Source: Pseudomonadota bacterium (GTDB lineage: Bacteria; Pseudomonadota; Gammaproteobacteria; Burkholderiales; Burkholderiaceae_D). From it: a stretch of 7,069 nt of DNA. Location of the stretch: contig JAEWBA010000406.1 in the NCBI GenBank assembly GCA_023391395.1, positions 1 through 7,069 of the forward strand, in the 5' to 3' direction. Positions 1-6,738 of this stretch are shown one piece after another (position 1 is the stretch's first letter; every line of letters starts with the position of its first letter). A model generated the notes under the pieces. That model did no database searches. It saw only the letters and a program-made list of their open reading frames with translations, and was not told the origin of the DNA. A program made the translations under genes and the position numbers.

Positions 1-1
1 C

Positions 2-355
2 TACAACGGTGGCCAGCCGATCGAGTACGACTATGCCGCCACCTATAAGCACGGCGACCGGCTCGGTGACTCGCTCGGGATCAAGAAGGTTTGGAAGCCA
101 TCAATCCACATGCCGCGCGCGGCCAGTCGCATCCTTCTGGAAGTGACCGGCGTGCGCGTCGAGCGGCTGCAGGACATCAGCGAGGCGGACGCCTGGGCAG
201 AAGGTATTACCAAAGCCGAGGCAAAGCGCTATGACGAAGAGGAGCCGTCAGCCAGGGGGGCGTACAAGACTTTATGGGAGTCCCTCAACGGCGCCGGCAG
301 CTGGGAGGTGAATCCGTGGGTGCGGGTAATCGAGTTCAGGAGGATCAACTCATGA
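2..355 (+). CDS. Phage 'morphogenetic'/ASCH-like protein, 3' end only
   Basis: The reading frame is open from base 2 to the TGA at 353-355, so this is the C-terminal part (117 codons before the stop) of a gene that begins left of the window. The visible part contains KPSIHMPR (codons 33-40) followed by [20 protein letters not shown] and ends in [20 protein letters not shown]. From memory, this pattern is typical of a small, widespread phage protein annotated as 'morphogenetic protein' or ASCH-like, in which W-x-PSIHMPR-W-ASR and the tail INGAGSW..NPWVWVIEFRRI are conserved. Its biochemical role is not established; an RNA- or nucleotide-related role is only suggested by the ASCH resemblance. 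The stop overlaps the next start as ATGA, so the two are probably co-transcribed and translationally coupled. ATG at 110 lies inside the conserved motif and is not the real start. Confidence 0.75.
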   Translation, partial: YNGGQPIEYDYAATYKHGDRLGDSLGIKKVWKPSIHMPRAASRILLEVTGVRVERLQDISEADAWAEGITKAEAKRYDEEEPSARGAYKTLWESLNGAGSWEVNPWVRVIEFRRINS

Positions 356-696
356 CCTCCAAGCGCTGCTACAACACCGCCGAGGCCATGAATTACCTCG
401 GCATCAAGCGCCGCTCGTTCGAGCAGCACATCGTGCCGTATCTCGACGGCAAGGGCATCAAGATCGGCACCTGCGTGGTGTATGAAGGGCGAGATTTAGA
501 CGCCGCCTGGGAATCGTATAAGATTGCCAACGGTGGCAAACGTCCTGAAGTTGCAAGAGGAGAAACATCATGGGACGTACCAAGACAGCCGGCATCCAGA
601 AAACGGACACCGGCTACGACGTCGACAAAGTCCACAAGCGGAATCGCCTTCGCCAACGCGGCTTCCCAAGTTTTGAAGCTGCAGAGGCATGGCTGA
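352..696 (+). CDS. Small winged-helix/excisionase-like DNA-binding protein
   Basis: This 114-aa protein starts at the ATG at 352, preceded by a strong AGGAGG at 338-343 with an 8-nt spacer. An in-frame ATG at 274 lies inside the upstream gene and lacks that support. Residues 5-18 ([14 protein letters not shown]) look like the first helices of a MerR/excisionase-type helix-turn-helix ('T..EA..YLGI.RR.F'). Residues around 39-49 ([11 protein letters not shown]) fit the wing and the following strand, which place such proteins on DNA. The tail from about residue 73 is Ser/Thr/Arg-rich and probably disordered. Its position directly before an integrase suggests an excisionase (recombination directionality factor) or a regulator of the integrase. 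The last 127 nt overlap the integrase gene in another frame. DNA binding is fairly likely; the excisionase role is inference from context. Confidence 0.75.
   Translation: MTSKRCYNTAEAMNYLGIKRRSFEQHIVPYLDGKGIKIGTCVVYEGRDLDAAWESYKIANGGKRPEVARGETSWDVPRQPASRKRTPATTSTKSTSGIAFANAASQVLKLQRHG
555..562 (+). promoter_or_regulatory. Ribosome binding site fixing the integrase start
   Basis: AAGAGGAG lies 7 nt before the ATG at 570, inside the coding region of the small DNA-binding protein. It is a strong Shine-Dalgarno at ideal spacing. It is the main reason to accept an integrase start that makes the two genes overlap by 127 nt. Confidence 0.75.
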
Positions 697-1748
697 CGCA
701 GGAGATGGACCGGATCAACCGCGAATCGGTGGTTGGTCAACGGATAGGCCGGACGTTTGAAGAGGCGGCGGTGCACTACCTGGAGAAGTCGGCCGGGAAG
801 GCGTCGCTGAAGTCGGAGGTATACCACCTGCAGGCAGTCATGCCCTTCATCGGGGACCTGCCGCTGGAGCGTGTCCACAACGGCACCCTCGAAGGCTTTA
901 TCCAGGCAAGGAAGGCAGCAGGTCGCAAGAACAAGACGATCAACCTGTCCTTGAGCGTTGTGCGCCGGATCCTGAATCTGGCGGCACGTGACTGGCGCGA
1001 CGTGAACGGCTTCACCTGGCTGGCCACGGCGCCCTTGATCACGATGCTGCCACTGACGGACCAGCGCCCTCCCCGGCCGCTGATGTGGCCAGAGCAGCGC
1101 AGGCTACTGCCGGCACTGCCTGATCACCTGGCCGAGATGGCGCTGTTCGACTTGAACACCGGCGCGCGCGACGAAGTGGTGTGCAATCTGCAATGGGACT
1201 GGGAAGTGCCGATTCCGGATCTCGGGATCTCGGTATTTCTTGTTCCGGAGGAACACGTCAAGGGCGAGGCAGGCAAGAAGACCGCCCGCGTGGTGGTGTG
1301 TAATACCGTTGCGCAGTCGATCATCGAGCGGCAGCGCGGCAAGCACAAGACGCACGTGTTCGTGTACCGCAGGGAACGGGTGAAGAACAAGCACCTGGAG
1401 CCGAAGATGGAGTACCGCCCCATCGAATGCATGAACAACACCGCCTGGCAGAACGGCCGCAAGGCTGCCGGCCTGGGCGATCTGCATGTTCATGACCTGC
1501 GGCACACGGTCGGTCTGCGACTGCGGGAAGCCGGCGTATCGGAAACGACGATCGCCGACATCCTGTGGCACCGGACCAAGACGATGACTGCGCACTACAG
1601 CATGGCCCAGGTCGTGGAGATTTTTGAAGCGCTGGAGAAGATCAAGTCGGAGGCAAACCGCTGGAATATCAGCCTGGAGAGCCTGCGGCGCGAAGCCGAG
1701 GCGCAACGACTCACCCAAAAGTCACCCACGCAAAGAAAAACGGCTTAG
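570..1748 (+). CDS. Prophage tyrosine-recombinase integrase
   Basis: The 392-aa product matches the size and layout of phage integrases that insert at tRNA genes. Residues 1-55 form a basic N-terminal part ([20 protein letters not shown], then [17 protein letters not shown]) of the arm-binding type. Residues about 60-145 fit the helical core-binding domain. Residues about 170-345 form the catalytic domain: R200 in NTGARDEVV, probable beta-hairpin lysine K231 or K236, H308-x-x-R311 in HDLRHT, H334 in LWHRT, and nucleophile Y343 in AHYS. All recombinase signature residues are therefore present and the enzyme should be active. The basic C-terminal tail (about 350-392) is not assigned. Its stop lies 39 nt from the 3' end of tRNA-Arg, the probable attachment site. 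It is last in a co-oriented run, so expression probably depends on read-through from upstream prophage genes plus its own RBS. Confidence 0.95.
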   Translation: MGRTKTAGIQKTDTGYDVDKVHKRNRLRQRGFPSFEAAEAWLTQEMDRINRESVVGQRIGRTFEEAAVHYLEKSAGKASLKSEVYHLQAVMPFIGDLPLERVHNGTLEGFIQARKAAGRKNKTINLSLSVVRRILNLAARDWRDVNGFTWLATAPLITMLPLTDQRPPRPLMWPEQRRLLPALPDHLAEMALFDLNTGARDEVVCNLQWDWEVPIPDLGISVFLVPEEHVKGEAGKKTARVVVCNTVAQSIIERQRGKHKTHVFVYRRERVKNKHLEPKMEYRPIECMNNTAWQNGRKAAGLGDLHVHDLRHTVGLRLREAGVSETTIADILWHRTKTMTAHYSMAQVVEIFEALEKIKSEANRWNISLESLRREAEAQRLTQKSPTQRKTA

Positions 1749-1769
1749 CGCTTGCGACGCTAAGCCGTT
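1732..1769 (-). terminator. Intrinsic terminator of the tRNA-Arg transcript
   Basis: A perfect 12-bp stem (AACGGCTTAGCG at 1739-1750 with CGCTAAGCCGTT at 1758-1769) encloses a 7-nt loop. Read on the minus strand it is followed by TTTCTTT (1738-1732), which extends the TT closing the stem: a classic hairpin plus U-tract located 18 nt after the tRNA CCA end. In the plus direction the stem is followed by GATTTACTAC, a poor U-tract, so termination of the integrase transcript here is less certain. The left arm overlaps the last codons and stop of the integrase. Confidence 0.85.
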
Positions 1770-1787
1770 GATTTACTACCGTAATAA

Positions 1788-1833
1788 TGGCGCGGCTGGC
1801 AGGAATCGAACCCACGACCCCTTGGTTCGTAGC
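1788..1833. other. Probable prophage attachment site in the tRNA 3' half
   Basis: A complete tyrosine integrase ends 39 nt from the 3' end of an intact tRNA gene, and prophage-type genes occupy that side. This is the usual geometry for integration within a tRNA 3' half, with the phage copy restoring the end. The core probably lies somewhere between the anticodon arm and the CCA end. The second att copy is outside the window, so the exact core cannot be defined. Confidence 0.5.
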
Positions 1834-1864
1834 CAAGTACTCTATCCAGCTGAGCTACAGCCGC
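1788..1864 (-). tRNA. tRNA-Arg (anticodon ACG)
   Basis: The 77-nt minus-strand gene folds into a standard cloverleaf. The acceptor GCGGCTG (1864-1858) pairs with CAGCCGC. The D stem is GCTC/GAGT. The anticodon stem CTTGG/CCAAG encloses the loop CTACGAA with anticodon ACG. The T arm is GTGGG-TTCGATT-CCTGC. The discriminator is G, and CCA is encoded (1790-1788). ACG, with A34 normally edited to inosine, reads the CGU/CGC/CGA arginine codons, the main arginine codons in a genome this rich in CGC, so the gene must stay functional after any phage insertion. It is convergent with the integrase. Confidence 0.97.
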
Positions 1865-2158
1865 GAAGCCGCAACTATAGCACAGCTCAAATCGATTTTG
1901 GAAGCGGGATTTTCCATTGGGAAGAAAATTTCGCTTCTCACCTCCTCGCCTGCATTTGTTTGTCACTCACGGCCAACATTGCCGCCTTCCTTTGCGTGCC
2001 TTCCGGCTTCCGGGGCCACGAGGGCTTCTGAATGGAAGACTTATGTTAGAGTGGCCACAAAGAAATATTTGCGTCCCATCGGACGCGGACGAATAAAAAC
2101 CACCGCCGAATCGAAAACGGCGTGCGCCGGACGACAAGCCGGACGCGCCGCTGCCAGA
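1865..2158. other. Gap between tRNA-Arg and kinase gene
   Basis: This 294-nt stretch holds the tRNA promoter, an imperfect hairpin at 1901-1937, and the upstream region of the kinase gene. No convincing sigma-70 promoter for the kinase was found; TATGTT at 2042-2047 is -10-like but has no -35 at usable spacing. The kinase frame stays open through this stretch and into the antisense of the tRNA, which is fortuitous. Confidence 0.5.
1874..1903 (-). promoter_or_regulatory. Promoter of tRNA-Arg
   Basis: On the minus strand an extended -10, TGC-TATAGT (TATAGT at 1879-1874, TG at 1882-1881), lies just ahead of the tRNA. It is followed by a GC-rich discriminator, common in stable-RNA promoters. A weak -35 candidate, TTCCAA, lies 18 nt upstream (1903-1898). 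The predicted transcription start is only a few nucleotides before the mature 5' end. Confidence 0.6.
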
Positions 2159-3652
2159 ATGCGCCGTACCGACCTTCCTCTCGCCGATAACATCACGCCG
2201 CACGCGGACTGGCTGCCGGTCCTCCTGCAGGGATCGTTCAGCGAAATCTACGTGATCGACAGCGCCAGTCTGCGCTTCGTTCAGGTCAATCCGGCGGCCC
2301 GCAAGAACCTCAAGTACGCGGCATCCGAACTGGCCGGCATGACGCCGCTCGACCTGGCGCCAAATCTTCAGGCCGACATCCTGGAAGGCATCTTGCAGCC
2401 GCTGCGCAACGGCCTGGTCAGCCACGCCACATTGGATGCCACGCATGTGCGCAAGGATGGCTCGAGCTATCCCATCGAATTCCGCCTGTTCCGCGCCGGC
2501 GCCGCGGACGCGGCTGTCTTCATCGCCATTGGCAACGACCTGAGCGCACGCTACGAGTCGGCCAAGGCCCTGCGCGCCAGCGAGGCGCGCTTTCGCGCCA
2601 TCGTCTCCAACACGCCGAGCCTGGTCTACCAGTTCCTGCTGCGCGAAGACGGCAGCATCGCCTTTCCTTACCTGAGCGAAGGCTGCCAGGCCCTGCTGGG
2701 CATTTCGGCCGAGCGCCTGCGCACCGACCCTTCTCTCTTTCTCGAGCTGATCCTGCCGCAGGACCGGCCTTCCTATCTTGAATCCATGCACGCCTCTGCA
2801 AAGAGCATGAAGGCCTGGAACTGGGAAGGCCGCATCCGTATCGAGAAATGGAAAGACATCAAGTGGATCAACCTGCGGTCCAGCCCGCGCGCGCTGCCCG
2901 GTGAAGGCGTGCAATGGGAAGGCATCATGACCAACATCACGCAGAGCAAGCTGGAGGAAGCGGAAATCAAGCATTCCCGCGCCCAGCTTGCTGAGCTGTC
3001 GGCCCATATCCAGACCGTCAAGGAACAGGAGCGCAGCCGCATCGCGCGCGAAATTCATGACGACCTGGGCGGCAACCTCACCGCCATCAAGATGGCGCTG
3101 GCGCTGCTGGCGCGCCGCATTCCCAAGGAGGCCGGGTTGGACGACAAGGTGGAGTATGTGGACGCCCTGGTGGACCGCACCATCGAAGCGGTGCACCGGA
3201 TTTCCATGGATCTGCGGCCCAGCATTCTGGACTTTGGCATCGTCGCGGCCATCGAGTGGCAGGCTGCGGAATTCGAAAAGCAGCTCGGCATTCCCTGCGA
3301 ATTTTCCTGCGCCGAGAGCGAGATCGAGCTGCATCCCGATCAGGCCACCGCCCTGTTCCGCATCTTCCAGGAAGCCCTCACCAACATCGGCAAGCATGCC
3401 AATGCCACCCGCGTAAGCGTGAAGCTGGCACGCAGCCCGCGCAGCATCCGGCTGGAAGTGGCCGACAATGGCCGCGGCATCGACAGCACCGACAAGCTGA
3501 AACCGAAATCCTTCGGCATTCGCGGCATGGTCGAGCGCGCCAATGCGCTGGGAGGGCAATTGAGTGTCAACCGCGCACCTAAGGGCGGCAGCGTTCTGGC
3601 CCTGAAGATTCCCTGCAAGCTGCCGCGCGACACGGAGAAAGCCGTCGCATGA
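2159..3652 (+). CDS. Soluble PAS-PAS sensor histidine kinase (HisKA_3/NarX type)
   Basis: This 497-aa kinase should autophosphorylate on histidine and pass phosphate to the regulator encoded next. Two PAS domains (about 17-130 and 140-262) precede a HisKA_3 dimerisation helix pair (about 280-350) with H300 in REIHDDLGG, and an HATPase_c domain with N-box EALTNIGKHANA (405-416), G1 DNGRGI (436-441) and G2 GIRGM (453-457). No membrane segment or signal peptide is visible, so it probably senses a cytoplasmic signal, ligand unknown. The usual HisKA_3 phosphatase glutamine is replaced by G305. The ATG at 2159 was chosen because it leaves a short lead into the first PAS domain, but its Shine-Dalgarno is poor. 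GTG at 2051 would add 36 basic residues; starts further upstream fall near or within the antisense of the tRNA. The stop overlaps the regulator start as ATGA. Confidence 0.93.
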   Translation: MRRTDLPLADNITPHADWLPVLLQGSFSEIYVIDSASLRFVQVNPAARKNLKYAASELAGMTPLDLAPNLQADILEGILQPLRNGLVSHATLDATHVRKDGSSYPIEFRLFRAGAADAAVFIAIGNDLSARYESAKALRASEARFRAIVSNTPSLVYQFLLREDGSIAFPYLSEGCQALLGISAERLRTDPSLFLELILPQDRPSYLESMHASAKSMKAWNWEGRIRIEKWKDIKWINLRSSPRALPGEGVQWEGIMTNITQSKLEEAEIKHSRAQLAELSAHIQTVKEQERSRIAREIHDDLGGNLTAIKMALALLARRIPKEAGLDDKVEYVDALVDRTIEAVHRISMDLRPSILDFGIVAAIEWQAAEFEKQLGIPCEFSCAESEIELHPDQATALFRIFQEALTNIGKHANATRVSVKLARSPRSIRLEVADNGRGIDSTDKLKPKSFGIRGMVERANALGGQLSVNRAPKGGSVLALKIPCKLPRDTEKAVA

Positions 3653-4296
3653 ACGCCCGCACTACCATCAAGGTCCTGATCGCCGACGACCATGCCATCG
3701 TGCGCGAAGGCCTCAAGCAGATACTCGCAGACACCAAGGACATCGTCGTCGCCGGCCACGCCGAGAATGGCACCGATGCCGTCAAACTGGCGCGCAAGGG
3801 CAGCTGCGATGTGCTCCTGCTGGACATCTCCATGCCGGACCGCAATGGCATCGAAGTGCTCAAGCAGGTCCGCAAGGAGTCGCCGAAGCTGGCCGTCCTG
3901 ATGCTGTCCATGCATCGTGAAGACCAGTACGCCATCCGCGCGCTCAAGGCCGGCGCCGCCGGCTACATGAACAAGCAGAGTGCGCCCGACCAGTTGGTCG
4001 ATGCCATCCGCCAAGTGGCTGCCGGTCGCAAGTACGTCAGCCCGGCGCTAGCCCAGGAGCTGGCCAACCAGATCGGCGAAGATCGCGAGGTGCCGCTCCA
4101 CGAAACCCTGTCGGACCGCGAATACCAGACCCTGCTCATGATCGCCTCGGGCAAGACGGTGAGCGACATCGCCGCCGAATTGTCGCTGTCGGTCAAAACC
4201 ATCAGCATGTACCGCTCGCGCCTGCTGCAAAAGATGAAGCTGCGGCACAACGCGGAGCTGACGCACTACGCGATCAAGAACCAGTTGGTGGACTGA
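3649..4296 (+). CDS. NarL/FixJ-family response regulator
   Basis: The 215-aa protein has a receiver domain (about 6-122) with acidic pocket D13/D14, phospho-acceptor D59 in LLLDISMPD, the switch serine S87 in MLSMH, and K109 in YMNK. A LuxR-type helix-turn-helix follows (about 152-210), with LSDREYQTLLMIASGKT and the recognition region AAELSLSVKTISMYRSRLLQKM split around residues 175-196. It is therefore a DNA-binding transcription regulator, presumably switched by the kinase encoded just upstream. The start overlaps the kinase stop (ATGA), with GGAG at 3634-3637 eleven nucleotides before it, so expression is probably coupled. Its targets are unknown; the flagellin and cyclase genes downstream are natural candidates but no site is proven. 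Confidence 0.95.
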   Translation: MNARTTIKVLIADDHAIVREGLKQILADTKDIVVAGHAENGTDAVKLARKGSCDVLLLDISMPDRNGIEVLKQVRKESPKLAVLMLSMHREDQYAIRALKAGAAGYMNKQSAPDQLVDAIRQVAAGRKYVSPALAQELANQIGEDREVPLHETLSDREYQTLLMIASGKTVSDIAAELSLSVKTISMYRSRLLQKMKLRHNAELTHYAIKNQLVD

Positions 4297-4305
4297 GCGC
4301 GGCAA

Positions 4306-4423
4306 GCCGCGTCACTTGTCATTCCGAGAAGCGCAGCGACGAGGAATCTCGCCATACGCGTCACGACGCCGATATGGGTCCCTTGCACCAGAAAATCCCC
4401 CGTTTTACTCGGAACGACGCGGC
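4306..4423. repeat. REP/MITE-like imperfect inverted repeat
   Basis: GTCATTCCGAG (4318-4328) is matched 80 nt later by CTCGGAACGAC (4408-4418), its reverse complement with one mismatch. Inside are GAGGAATCTC (4341-4350) and TGGGTCCCTTGCACC. Such 'CATTCCGAG...GAGGAATCT...CTCGGAATGAC' elements recur between genes in many bacteria, as far as I remember. The arms extend outward: GCCGCGTC (4306-4313) pairs with GACGCGGC (4416-4423) if 7 nt (4314-4320) are looped out. The RNA would form a large stem-loop between the regulator and the cyclase, which could slow or stop transcription or protect the 3' end. No transposase lies nearby. Confidence 0.65.
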
Positions 4424-4523
4424 CAGCAAAGCCGCAAAGCGCGGAAATGAAAACCCAATGCGCCCTTGCTTACATGATCGGCAAGTAAGCTGCGGTAGTA
4501 ACATTTCCGCCTGCCCAGTCAAA

Positions 4524-4543
4524 TTCTGCGAACCATCGCAGGA
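4524..4543 (+). promoter_or_regulatory. Hairpin covering the cyclase Shine-Dalgarno
   Basis: CTGCG (4526-4530) pairs with CGCAG (4537-4541) around the 6-nt loop AACCAT. The stem can lengthen by a T.G and a T-A pair (4525.4542, 4524-4543). The 3' arm contains AGGA of the AGGAA ribosome binding site (4540-4544), which lies 5 nt before the ATG at 4550. If it forms, it would limit initiation of the cyclase. Confidence 0.45.
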
Positions 4544-4549
4544 ATCGCC

Positions 4550-6331
4550 ATGCAAGAGCCGCCCAGGAAGAAGGAGCAGCAAACTCCCGCCGATATCGCG
4601 CGCGAAGCCTTTCGTCGCCTCGCGGTGCGCCGCATTGCGCCTACGCCAGAAGCCTATCGCGAGATTTACCAGGAAATTGCCGGCGACGCCGACCAGCCGT
4701 CTGCCGAAAAGGTGTTGTTCGCCCTGACCGAAACCCTGGACAAGGGACCGGATCAGTTTGCCGGCTTCGCCCTGCGCATGCAGCAGGCACAGGAATTGCG
4801 CGACTGGCAAAACTATGGCGACGCGCTCGAACAATTTCTGAGCAAGGCCCTGTCGCCTCCCCCTTCCCGGGAAAACAAACCACAACCGACTCAGACCACG
4901 CCCGGCACAGGCACGAAAGGCATAGAAACCGCAGAACCGGAGATCTCCGCCAAATCGGGCGGCATTGCATTGGTCGACCCGGAGCCGGCAGCAGCGGCGC
5001 GAGTGTCCATTCCTTTGGTGGATGGGCCGCTACAGGAACCGGCACGGACCGCACCTGCCGGGGCACCTTCCACCTCGCCCAGCGCTTCAACCGCCCTTGC
5101 CAGCAGCATGCCGGCGCTTGCCGACACCCAGCAGTTGCGCATGCTGCGCGACTTGCTGATTCGCACTCTCACCCTGGCCGTGACCTCGCTGCTGCAGGAC
5201 GCGCCGGAGCTAGCGCAGGAGGCCGAGGCCCTGGCCCAGGCCATCGGGCGGGCCCGCAGCGAGCCGGAGCTGATCGACTGCGGCGCACGCCTGAAGCAGT
5301 TGTGCTTCAGGATCGAGATCCGGAGCGGCGACATGGCCGAGGAACGCGAGCTGCTCCTGCGCCTGTTTCAGCTCCTCCTGGAAAACGTCGGCGAACTGCT
5401 GGAGGACGATTCCTGGCTGAGCGGCCAGATCTCCACGGTGCAGGAATTGCTGTCCGGGCCGCTCAATCACCACGTGCTGCATGACGCCACGCGCAGCTTG
5501 AAGGAAGTGATCTACAAGCAGGGCGTGCTGAAGCACAGCCTGAAAGAGGCCAAGGCAACCGTGAAGAACATGATGTTGACCTTCATCGACCGCCTTGGGG
5601 CGATGGCTACCTCGACCGGCGACTACCACGAGAAGATCAACCGTTATTCGCAGAAAATCAGCCAAGCCAAGGACATCGTCGAACTGAACGTGATCCTGGA
5701 TGACGTCATGCAGGATACGCGTGTGGCCCAGACCGAAGCTCTGCGTGCGCGCGACGAAATGATCGCCAGCCGCAAGGAAGTGCAGGAAGCCGAAGCCCGC
5801 GTGCAGGAGCTGGAGACGAAACTCCAGGAAATGAGCGAGCTGGTCAGGGAGGACGCGCTGACCGGCAGCCTCAATCGGCGCGGACTGGATGACGTCTACG
5901 AGCGCGAGGCCGCGCGCGCGGAACGGCGCAATTCACCCTTGTGCGTCGCTCTAATCGATCTGGACGACTTCAAACGCCTCAACGATACCCACGGTCATGC
6001 CGCCGGCGACGAAGCTCTGATCCACCTGGTGCGCGTGATGAAGGACACGCTGCGCTCCATGGACGTGATTGCGCGCTTCGGCGGCGAGGAATTCCTGATC
6101 GTCCTGCCGGATACGCCCTTGGCCGAGGCCGAGCAGACTATGACCCGTGTGCTGCGCGAGCTGACCAAGCAGATTTTCCTGTACCGGCACGAGCGCCTGC
6201 TCATCACTTTCTCCGCCGGTGTCGCCCTGCGCGCACCGGGCGAGGACCAGGCTTCGCTGATCCAGCGCGCCGATGCGGCGCTGTATCAGGCGAAAAAAGC
6301 TGGCAAGAACCGGGTGGTGGCGGCGGAATAA
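4550..6331 (+). CDS. GGDEF diguanylate cyclase, cytoplasmic
   Basis: The 593-aa enzyme should make c-di-GMP from two GTP. Residues 1-100 are a conserved helical segment (DIAREAFRRLAVRRIAPTPEAYREIY) seen at the N-terminus of a betaproteobacterial cyclase group, as I recall. Residues about 102-192 are a Pro/Ala/Thr/Ser-rich linker. Residues about 195-390 are helical with no recognised domain. Residues about 391-432 are a predicted coiled coil that could drive dimerisation. The GGDEF domain (about 433-590) has DALTGSLNRRG, metal-binding D470 in LIDLDDFK, N478 in NDTHGH, and active-site GGEEF at 511-515. R502-S-M-D505 is an intact RxxD inhibitory site, so product feedback is expected. No membrane segment is visible and no EAL or HD-GYP domain is attached. 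Placed just upstream of flagellin, it may tune motility, which is inference. Confidence 0.95.
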   Translation: MQEPPRKKEQQTPADIAREAFRRLAVRRIAPTPEAYREIYQEIAGDADQPSAEKVLFALTETLDKGPDQFAGFALRMQQAQELRDWQNYGDALEQFLSKALSPPPSRENKPQPTQTTPGTGTKGIETAEPEISAKSGGIALVDPEPAAAARVSIPLVDGPLQEPARTAPAGAPSTSPSASTALASSMPALADTQQLRMLRDLLIRTLTLAVTSLLQDAPELAQEAEALAQAIGRARSEPELIDCGARLKQLCFRIEIRSGDMAEERELLLRLFQLLLENVGELLEDDSWLSGQISTVQELLSGPLNHHVLHDATRSLKEVIYKQGVLKHSLKEAKATVKNMMLTFIDRLGAMATSTGDYHEKINRYSQKISQAKDIVELNVILDDVMQDTRVAQTEALRARDEMIASRKEVQEAEARVQELETKLQEMSELVREDALTGSLNRRGLDDVYEREAARAERRNSPLCVALIDLDDFKRLNDTHGHAAGDEALIHLVRVMKDTLRSMDVIARFGGEEFLIVLPDTPLAEAEQTMTRVLRELTKQIFLYRHERLLITFSAGVALRAPGEDQASLIQRADAALYQAKKAGKNRVVAAE

Positions 6332-6433
6332 GCTCCGCTTCACGCGGCAAAGCGACCGCAGCGCCGCCTCATGCGCCTTTCTTCATTCCTTGTGCACTGT
6401 CCGGCGACCGATTTTTTTTAAAAAAGTCGGGAT

Positions 6434-6457
6434 AACGGATCGATTTCCGTTTTCTTT
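6434..6457 (+). terminator. Candidate terminator of the cyclase transcript
   Basis: AACGGA (6434-6439) pairs with TCCGTT (6446-6451) around a 6-nt loop and is followed by TTCTTT (6452-6457). The stem is short and half AT, so strength is uncertain. It lies about 100 nt after the cyclase stop, with an A/T-rich palindrome just upstream. Confidence 0.5.
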
Positions 6458-6681
6458 AATCCGTATTCGCTCGTGCCCTTCGCTTCCTGATGCCAGAGGG
6501 GCGGTGACGGCACACTGGCGCAAAAGCCGCCGCCGCCGCGGACGGCGCTGGACAACTAGGTCCGGTTTCCTGAAAAGCCTTGATTGGCGCGGCTTCTCCG
6601 CATTTCCTTCTTCTCGACTCAGTGCGCCGTCCGCTCCGGAAAAGGCAGCCCTGCGGGGCTCCGGATTTGCCAATTCACCAA

Positions 6682-6709
6682 CAAATCAGCCTTGCAGCTT
6701 CTCCGATAA
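6682..6709 (+). promoter_or_regulatory. Weaker sigma-28-like promoter upstream of flagellin
   Basis: CAAA (6682-6685), 16 nt, then TCCGATAA (6702-6709). The -10 octamer is identical to the one in the main flagellin promoter 132 bp downstream; the -35 has one mismatch to TAAA and the spacing is one nucleotide longer. If used, its RNA would include the tandem inverted repeats and the flagellin leader. Confidence 0.35.
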
Positions 6710-6738
6710 AAATTTGAGCCATCCGCCCCATTAAAGAT

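Noticed and set aside
2051..2053. GTG as the kinase start
   Set aside because: In frame, but there is no good Shine-Dalgarno and it adds a basic low-complexity lead; kept only as an alternative.
1787..2158. Upstream extension of the kinase frame to an ATG at 1787
   Set aside because: It would translate through the antisense of the tRNA gene; openness there is fortuitous. The first PAS domain begins well after 2159.
1967..3559. 530-codon open frame on the minus strand
   Set aside because: It mirrors the kinase gene, has no recognisable domain, and is the usual antisense shadow of a GC-rich gene.
4298..4311. CGCGG-CAAG-CCGCG hairpin right after the regulator stop as an intrinsic terminator
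   Set aside because: The stem is good but no U-tract follows; it also competes with the outer arms of the larger inverted repeat.
4466..4501. TTGCTT...TAGTAA as a sigma-70 promoter for the cyclase
   Set aside because: Spacing of about 24 nt is too long and the -10 is poor; no promoter for the cyclase is claimed.
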